11,941 bases of DNA, from NCBI GenBank assembly GCA_023394015.1, contig JAEXBL010000319.1, forward strand, positions 1 through 11,941. The letters are read 5' to 3'. The translations under genes were made by a program, and so were the position numbers. The notes beneath the pieces are model-generated. The model worked only from the letters and a program-made list of their open reading frames with translations, ran no database searches and had not been told where the DNA came from. Source of the DNA: Pseudomonadota bacterium (lineage in GTDB: Bacteria; Pseudomonadota; Gammaproteobacteria; Burkholderiales; Burkholderiaceae_C). The number at the start of each line of letters is the position of its first letter. Within the stretch, counting starts at the first letter, position 1. This document shows, in pieces, positions 7,835 to 11,941 of this stretch.

Positions 7835-7962
7835 CTCGAATGGCCTGCTTCGCGGTCGTCAGATATTGGTTGGTAGTCCGCCCGGATTTCGGGCATCACG
7901 TGCAAGGGCCGTACCTGATCCGGCGGTCCTGTTAATAAAGAAACCCTGAAAGGAAAAGCACC
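7835..7962 (+). other. Rest of the rpoA-rplQ gap, non-coding
   Basis: This stretch has no plausible gene. It contains one more hairpin, GCCCG (7880-7884) against CGGGC (7890-7894) with loop GATTT, and an AT-rich patch around 7932-7950. The rplQ Shine-Dalgarno site AAGGA (7950-7954) lies at its end. I see no convincing promoter here, though the AT-rich patch could hide a weak one. Confidence 0.4.
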
Positions 7963-8352
7963 ATGCGTCACGGTCACGGCCTTCGCAAACTCAACCGCAC
8001 CAGCGCGCACCGCCAGGCGATGCTGCGCAACATGATGAACTCGCTGATCGCCCACGAGGCGATCAAGACCACCGTGCCCAAGGCCAAGGAACTGCGCCGC
8101 GTGGTCGAGCCCATGATCACCCTGGCCAAGACCGACAGCGTGGCCAACCGCCGCCTGGCCTTTGCCCGCCTGCGCGACAACGCCAGCGTGGCCAAGCTGT
8201 TCACCGAGCTCGGCCCGCGCTACCAGGCGCGCCCGGGCGGCTACACCCGCATCCTGAAGATGGGCTTTCGCGTCGGCGACAACGCGCCCATGGCCTTCGT
8301 GGAGCTGGTTGATCGTCCCGAAGTGGAAGATGATGAGCAAGCGGCAGAATAA
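7963..8352 (+). CDS. rplQ: Large-subunit ribosomal protein L17
   Basis: The 129-residue product opens with the L17 signature [17 protein letters not shown], then [18 protein letters not shown], and ends with an acidic tail typical of the beta group. L17 sits near the peptide exit tunnel on the back of the 50S subunit. The ATG at 7963 is preceded by AAGGA with an eight-base spacer. It is the last gene of the alpha cluster. It is separated from rpoA by 210 bases holding a palindromic repeat, whereas these two genes are often close. No terminator separates it from the tRNA gene. Confidence 0.98.
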   Translation: MRHGHGLRKLNRTSAHRQAMLRNMMNSLIAHEAIKTTVPKAKELRRVVEPMITLAKTDSVANRRLAFARLRDNASVAKLFTELGPRYQARPGGYTRILKMGFRVGDNAPMAFVELVDRPEVEDDEQAAE

Positions 8353-8354
8353 TC

Positions 8355-8370
8355 TGCTATAATCTTAGGC
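8355..8370 (+). promoter_or_regulatory. Extended -10 promoter for tRNA-fMet
   Basis: TATAAT (8358-8363) is a perfect -10 box and is preceded by TG with one base between (8355-8356), making an extended -10. At 17-base spacing the -35 position (8335-8340, GAGCAA) is poor and lies inside the end of rplQ, which fits a promoter relying on the extended -10. A start near 8370 would leave a leader of about five bases before the tRNA. Confidence 0.75.
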
Positions 8371-8374
8371 TTAC

Positions 8375-8451
<77 letters not shown>

Positions 8452-8462
8452 AACACCTGACG

Positions 8463-8492
8463 AAAAAGCCCGCTTCAACCAGCGGGCTTTTT
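8463..8492. terminator. Bidirectional intrinsic terminator
   Basis: A 12-base arm (8463-8474, starting with five A residues) pairs perfectly with 8481-8492 (ending in five T residues) around the loop TCAACC. The GC core is GCCCGCT/AGCGGGC. Each strand reads as stem plus T-tract, so it can end the ribosomal-tRNA transcript on the plus strand and the helicase-lipoprotein transcript on the minus strand. Confidence 0.92.
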
Positions 8493-8545
8493 TGTGGCCG
8501 TTCGCGTGCCTGGTTCGCGCCGTGCGCCGAGCCAGCGCGGGCCGT

Positions 8546-9007
8546 TCACCAGCCGGCGCGGCGCAGGATGAAGTCGCTGTCGGCCGGCGCCGGCTGGCCC
8601 TCGCGCGCCAGCGGCTGCCACCGGCCGCGGATCTCGGCGCCGCAGGCGCTGGGCACGAGGTGGCCGCTCCAGAAGGCGAACAGGCTCTTGCCGTCGCGGG
8701 ACTCGTCCAGGTTGAACTCGCCGCCCTCCACGTCGCCCGAGGCAATGGAGCGCTGCCCGCCGTAGCGGAACTCGCCGCGCAGGCTGGCGCTGAACTCGGG
8801 GTGCTGGCGCAGCGTGAGCTGGCCGCGCTGGCCGGCCTGCACCAGTTCCAGCTCCCAGCTGCCGTGCAGTTGCGCGGCGTGCAGGCGGGTGACGTCGGGG
8901 CAGGCTGCCGATGTCGGCGCTTCTGTGCTTGCTGGTCCGGTCGCGCAGGCGCTGAGCAAGAGCGCAGCGGTTAATACAGAAGTCAGGTGCAGTGGCTTCG
9001 CCATCAT
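8546..9007 (-). CDS. Small predicted lipoprotein of unknown function
   Basis: The 153-residue product has a lipoprotein signal: charged K4, a hydrophobic stretch (about residues 7-19) and lipobox LSAC with the lipid-bearing Cys at 21. Alanine at +2 suggests outer membrane sorting. The mature part looks rich in beta strands: HGSWELELVQAG, GQLTLRQHPEFSASLRGEF, SGDVEGGEFNLDES, WSGHLVPSACGAEIRGRW. Cys36 and Cys122 could form a disulfide. I do not recognise the family with certainty. The first ATG (9007-9005) overlaps the helicase stop as ATGA; a second ATG follows immediately. Translational coupling to the helicase is likely. The frame is open upstream, but there it only shadows the helicase. Confidence 0.8.
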   Translation of the reverse strand: MMAKPLHLTSVLTAALLLSACATGPASTEAPTSAACPDVTRLHAAQLHGSWELELVQAGQRGQLTLRQHPEFSASLRGEFRYGGQRSIASGDVEGGEFNLDESRDGKSLFAFWSGHLVPSACGAEIRGRWQPLAREGQPAPADSDFILRRAGW

Positions 9008-11070
9008 TTCACGGCTTCCTGCAGGCTGGTGGCAGCCTGCTGTTCGGCGGCGCGGCGAGCGAACTCGGCGCGCAGCGCCTTGAGCTTCTCGCGCGGGTCC
9101 TCGCGCACCGTGGCCTGGTCCAGCGCCATCTCGGCGATGAAGCGGCTGGGCTGGGCGGCGACGATCTCGCGGCCCTGCTTGCGCCGGCGCGTCCAGCTCA
9201 CCACCAGGCTGCGTTGCGCGCGCGTGATGCCGACGTACATCAGGCGGCGTTCTTCCTCGATGCGCGCGGCCCGGGCGGCGGCGCCGGCGTCCTCGTCGGG
9301 GCGAAACGGCAGCAGTCCCTCGACCACGCCGGCCAGCACCACGTGCGGCCATTCCAGCCCCTTGGCGGCGTGTAGGGTGGACAGGGTGACCACGTTCGGG
9401 TCCTGCTCGCGCTCGTTCAGGGTGGAGATGAGCGAGATGGTCTGCGCCACTTCCAGCAGTGTCTTGCGCTCGGTCGAGACACTGACGCCGGCCGCGTCGT
9501 CGATCTGGCCGCCGCAGCGGCCGGCCATCCAGTCGCAGAACTCCAGCACGTTGGCCCAGCGCGCGGCGGCCTGCGGCGCGGTGTCGGCGCTGTCGTACAG
9601 GTGTTTCTCGTAGCCGATGGCCTGCAGCCAGTCCAGCAGAAAGGCGTGCGCCGCCTCGTGGCCCAGCGTGTGCTGGGCGCGGTGGCGCAACTCGTTCAAC
9701 TCGCGCGCGAACTCGCGCAGGCTGCCGACGGCGCGCGCCGGCAGCGCGGCGCTTAAGCTGTGCGAGAACAGGGCGCCGAACAGCGACAGTCGCGCCTTGC
9801 CGGCGAACTCGCCCAGCGCGGCCAGCGTCTGGTGGCCGATGCCGCGCTTGGGCGTGGTGACGGCGCGCAGAAAGGCCGGGTCGTCGTCCTCGTTGATCCA
9901 CAGGCGCAGCCAGGCGCACAGGTCCTTGATCTCGGCGCGGTCGAAAAAGCTTTGCCCGCCGGACACCTTGTACGGGATTTGCGCGCGCCGCAGCGCCTGC
10001 TCGAACACCCGCGCCTGGTGATTGGCGCGGTACAGGATGGCGAAGTCGCGCCAGTCCTTGTGCGGCGAGGTCTGGCGCAGGCTCTGGATGCGGGCCACGG
10101 CGCGCTCGGCCTCATGCGCCTCGTGGTCGCAGGCCAGCACGCGCACCGGCTCGCCCTCGCCCAGCTCGGAGTACAGCTTCTTCGGGAACAGCTTGGGGTT
10201 CGGCCCGATCACGTTGTTGGCCGCGCGCAGGATGGCGCCGGTGGAGCGGTAGTTCTGCTCCAGCTTGATCACCTTCAGCAGGGGAAAGTCCTGCGGCAGG
10301 CGCTTCAGGTTGTCCAGTGTGGCGCCGCGCCAGCCGTAGATGCTCTGGTCGTCGTCGCCAACGGCGGTGAAGCTGCCTTCGGCGCCCACCAGCCGCTTCA
10401 TCAGCTCGTACTGGGTGGCGTTGGTGTCCTGGTACTCGTCCACCAGGATATGGGCCAGGCGCTCTTGCCACTTCTGCGCGACATGCTGATGTTCTTGCAG
10501 CAGGCGCAGCGGCAGGCCGATCAGGTCGTCGAAGTCCACGCTCTGGTAGGCGGCCAAGCGCTCCTGGTAGCGTGCCATCAGCTGCGCGGTCTGGCGCTCG
10601 CCCTCGCTGGCGGCCTGGGCCAGCGCGGCGGCGGCGTCCAGGCCGGCGTTCTTCCAGCGGCTGATGGTCCATTGCCACTGGCGCGCGGTGGCGGCGTCGG
10701 TGGTGGTGCCGCAGTCCTTGAGCAGGCTCAGCACGTCGTCGCTGTCGAGGATGCTGAACTGGGGCTTGAGGCCCAGCACCGCGCCGTCCTCGCGCAGCAG
10801 GCGCACGCCCAGCGCGTGGAAGGTGCAGATCAGCACCTCGCCGGCGGCCTTGCCGACCAGGCCGCGGGCGCGCTCGCGCATCTCGGCCGCGGCCTTGTTG
10901 GTGAAGGTGATGGCGCCGATGCGCCGGCCCTCGACGCCGGCCTGGATCAGCCGTGCGATCTTGTGCGTGATGACCCGCGTCTTGCCCGAGCCGGCGCCCG
11001 CCAGCACCAGGCAGGGTCCGCGCAGGTGGTTCACGGCGTCCAACTGGGCCAGGTTCAGGGAAGCGGTCAT
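9004..11070 (-). CDS. rep: ATP-dependent DNA helicase, Rep type (superfamily 1)
   Basis: The 688-residue product is close in length to E. coli Rep (673) and aligns with it throughout from memory. SF1A motifs, numbered from ATG 11070: I AGAGSGKT (24-31), Ia TFTNKAAAEM (55-64), II VDEYQDTN (210-217), III GDDDQSIYGWRG (238-249), IV LEQNYRST (270-277), V TLHAAKGLEW (565-574), VI YVGITRAQ (612-619). It should unwind DNA 3'-to-5' and help forks pass bound proteins. UvrD and PcrA are relatives; the shared LEQNYRS-to-FPKKLYSELGEGEPV stretch and length favour Rep. An upstream TTG (11103) would add 11 residues, but MTASLNLAQLDAV is the better start. No strong Shine-Dalgarno site is visible. Confidence 0.93.
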   Translation of the reverse strand: MTASLNLAQLDAVNHLRGPCLVLAGAGSGKTRVITHKIARLIQAGVEGRRIGAITFTNKAAAEMRERARGLVGKAAGEVLICTFHALGVRLLREDGAVLGLKPQFSILDSDDVLSLLKDCGTTTDAATARQWQWTISRWKNAGLDAAAALAQAASEGERQTAQLMARYQERLAAYQSVDFDDLIGLPLRLLQEHQHVAQKWQERLAHILVDEYQDTNATQYELMKRLVGAEGSFTAVGDDDQSIYGWRGATLDNLKRLPQDFPLLKVIKLEQNYRSTGAILRAANNVIGPNPKLFPKKLYSELGEGEPVRVLACDHEAHEAERAVARIQSLRQTSPHKDWRDFAILYRANHQARVFEQALRRAQIPYKVSGGQSFFDRAEIKDLCAWLRLWINEDDDPAFLRAVTTPKRGIGHQTLAALGEFAGKARLSLFGALFSHSLSAALPARAVGSLREFARELNELRHRAQHTLGHEAAHAFLLDWLQAIGYEKHLYDSADTAPQAAARWANVLEFCDWMAGRCGGQIDDAAGVSVSTERKTLLEVAQTISLISTLNEREQDPNVVTLSTLHAAKGLEWPHVVLAGVVEGLLPFRPDEDAGAAARAARIEEERRLMYVGITRAQRSLVVSWTRRRKQGREIVAAQPSRFIAEMALDQATVREDPREKLKALRAEFARRAAEQQAATSLQEAVK

Positions 11071-11130
11071 GCAAGGGCCGGCCGGCAGGCGCGGGCGGCG
11101 CAAAAAACGGAGGCAACGGGGGAAGCGGGG

Positions 11131-11136
11131 ATGATA
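11131..11136 (-). promoter_or_regulatory. Possible -10 box for the helicase-lipoprotein pair
   Basis: On the minus strand this reads TATCAT, one or two bases from the consensus, in the 101-base divergent gap. The -35 position at normal spacing is a poor match. A start near 11124 would give a leader of about 54 bases to the helicase ATG. This is a weak call. Confidence 0.3.
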
Positions 11137-11171
11137 CCCGGCGGGCGGATTTGCTACGCTTGCCGCCTTCC

Positions 11172-11941
11172 ATGCAGGCGCTTACCGGCATTTTTGCCGT
11201 CACCTTCCCGTTCTTTGCCCTGGTGCTGTGCGGCTACGTCGCGGCGCGCTCGCGCCTGCTGCCGCTCGACGCGGTGCCGGGGCTGAACATGTTCGTGCTG
11301 TACTTCGCGCTGCCGTGCATGCTGTGGCGCTTCGGCAGCAGCACGCCGCTGATGCAGCTGTTCAACCCGGTGGTGGCGCTGCTGTGGCTGCTGTGCGCCG
11401 GCCTCATCGTGGCCACCACCACGTGGCGCGCGCGCCGGCTGGGCGCGGGCTGGCCGGATGCCGCCATGGGCGCGCTGGTGGCGGCGTTTCCCAATTCGGG
11501 CTTCATGGGCGTGCCGTTGATCCTGGCGCTGCTGGGCGAGGGCGGCGTGGGCCCGGTGATGGCCACGCTGCTGATCGACCTGGTGCTGACCACCTCGCTG
11601 TGCATCGGCCTGGCGCACCTGGGGCCGGCTGGCGGCGGCGATCAGGGCGCGGCGCAGGCGGTGGGGCGGGCGCTCAAGGGCATGCTGCGCAACCCCATGC
11701 CCTGGTCGATCCTGCTCGGCGCAGCGGCGGGCGCCGTGGGGCTGCAACTGTGGGCGCCGATGGACAAGACGGTGGCATTGCTGGCCGACGCGGCCTCGCC
11801 GGTGGCGCTGTTCACCATCGGCGCGGTGCTGGCGCGCTCGCAATACCAGGTGGCGGCGCTGGGCGAGCGGCCGTCGCCGCTGCGCGACGTGGGCAGCATC
11901 GCCTTTACCAAGTTGCTGGTGCACCCGGCGCTGGTGTGGGG
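11172..11941 (+). CDS. AEC-family transporter, 5' part
   Basis: 256 codons are visible and the frame runs off the window end; family members are about 310-320 residues, so roughly a fifth is missing. Membrane helices are seen at about residues 7-24, 38-52, 66-84, 97-121, 127-148 and 178-196. The family signature FPNSGFMGVPL is at 106-116, RNPMPWSILLG at 173-183 and ASPVALFTIG at 208-217. AEC (auxin efflux carrier) proteins, including MdcF types in bacteria, move organic anions; the substrate here cannot be told. The gene is divergent from the helicase. No Shine-Dalgarno site precedes the ATG; an in-frame TTG at 11160 is a less likely start. Confidence 0.88.
   Translation, partial: MQALTGIFAVTFPFFALVLCGYVAARSRLLPLDAVPGLNMFVLYFALPCMLWRFGSSTPLMQLFNPVVALLWLLCAGLIVATTTWRARRLGAGWPDAAMGALVAAFPNSGFMGVPLILALLGEGGVGPVMATLLIDLVLTTSLCIGLAHLGPAGGGDQGAAQAVGRALKGMLRNPMPWSILLGAAAGAVGLQLWAPMDKTVALLADAASPVALFTIGAVLARSQYQVAALGERPSPLRDVGSIAFTKLLVHPALVW

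Noticed and set aside
6997..8340. A 447-codon minus-strand open frame across rpoA, the gap and rplQ
   Set aside because: It spans two conserved genes antisense plus the palindromic gap, with compositional signs of a shadow frame and no known domain.
9004..9919. Upstream extension of the lipoprotein frame to 457 codons
   Set aside because: The extension overlaps the helicase in another frame and reads as R/A/G-rich shadow. The lipoprotein signal peptide and lipobox set the start at 9007.
9760..11286. A 508-codon plus-strand open frame opposite the helicase
   Set aside because: Low-complexity A/G/L/Q/V composition and complete overlap with the strongly conserved Rep helicase. It also runs into the transporter in a different frame.

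Overview
The window is a GC-rich stretch of bacterial chromosome carrying the spc and alpha ribosomal-protein clusters, followed by an initiator tRNA gene and three genes unrelated to ribosomes. The protein sequences, the gene order, and a repeat between rpoA and rplQ that resembles intergenic repeats I recall from this family point to a betaproteobacterium, order Burkholderiales, most likely Comamonadaceae (Acidovorax-like). The assignment comes from memory of the families, not from a search.

Layout: positions 1-8352 are one unidirectional plus-strand series: rplX (3' end only), rplE, rpsN, rpsH, rplF, rplR, rpsE, rpmD, rplO, secY, rpmJ, rpsM, rpsK, rpsD, rpoA, rplQ. From rplX to secY the genes are packed with 8-28 base gaps, and several Shine-Dalgarno sites overlap the preceding stop codon. 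After secY the spacing loosens (73, 38, 18, 138, 112 and 210 bases). The 73-, 138-, 112- and 210-base gaps each contain inverted repeats able to form hairpins. infA, which many bacteria keep between secY and rpmJ, is absent here.

At 8358-8363, just after the rplQ stop, is an extended -10 promoter. It is followed by an initiator tRNA-fMet gene (8375-8451), recognised by its C1:A72 mismatch, three G:C anticodon-stem pairs and A11:U24 pair. A strong, symmetrical terminator (8463-8492) lies next and can stop transcription from both sides.

From the other side comes a minus-strand pair: a Rep-type superfamily 1 DNA helicase (11070 to 9004) overlapped by four bases with a small lipoprotein of unknown function (9007 to 8546). 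Divergent from the helicase is an AEC-family membrane transporter (from 11172), cut by the window end.

Functionally, the plus-strand series makes ribosome parts, the SecY protein channel, the RNA polymerase alpha subunit and the initiator tRNA, all growth-linked products. The helicase, lipoprotein and transporter have no visible link to them. This is mostly ordinary core genome; I found no convincing new multi-gene system. The items most worth a second look are the structured RNA leaders inside the alpha cluster and the palindromic repeat between rpoA and rplQ.
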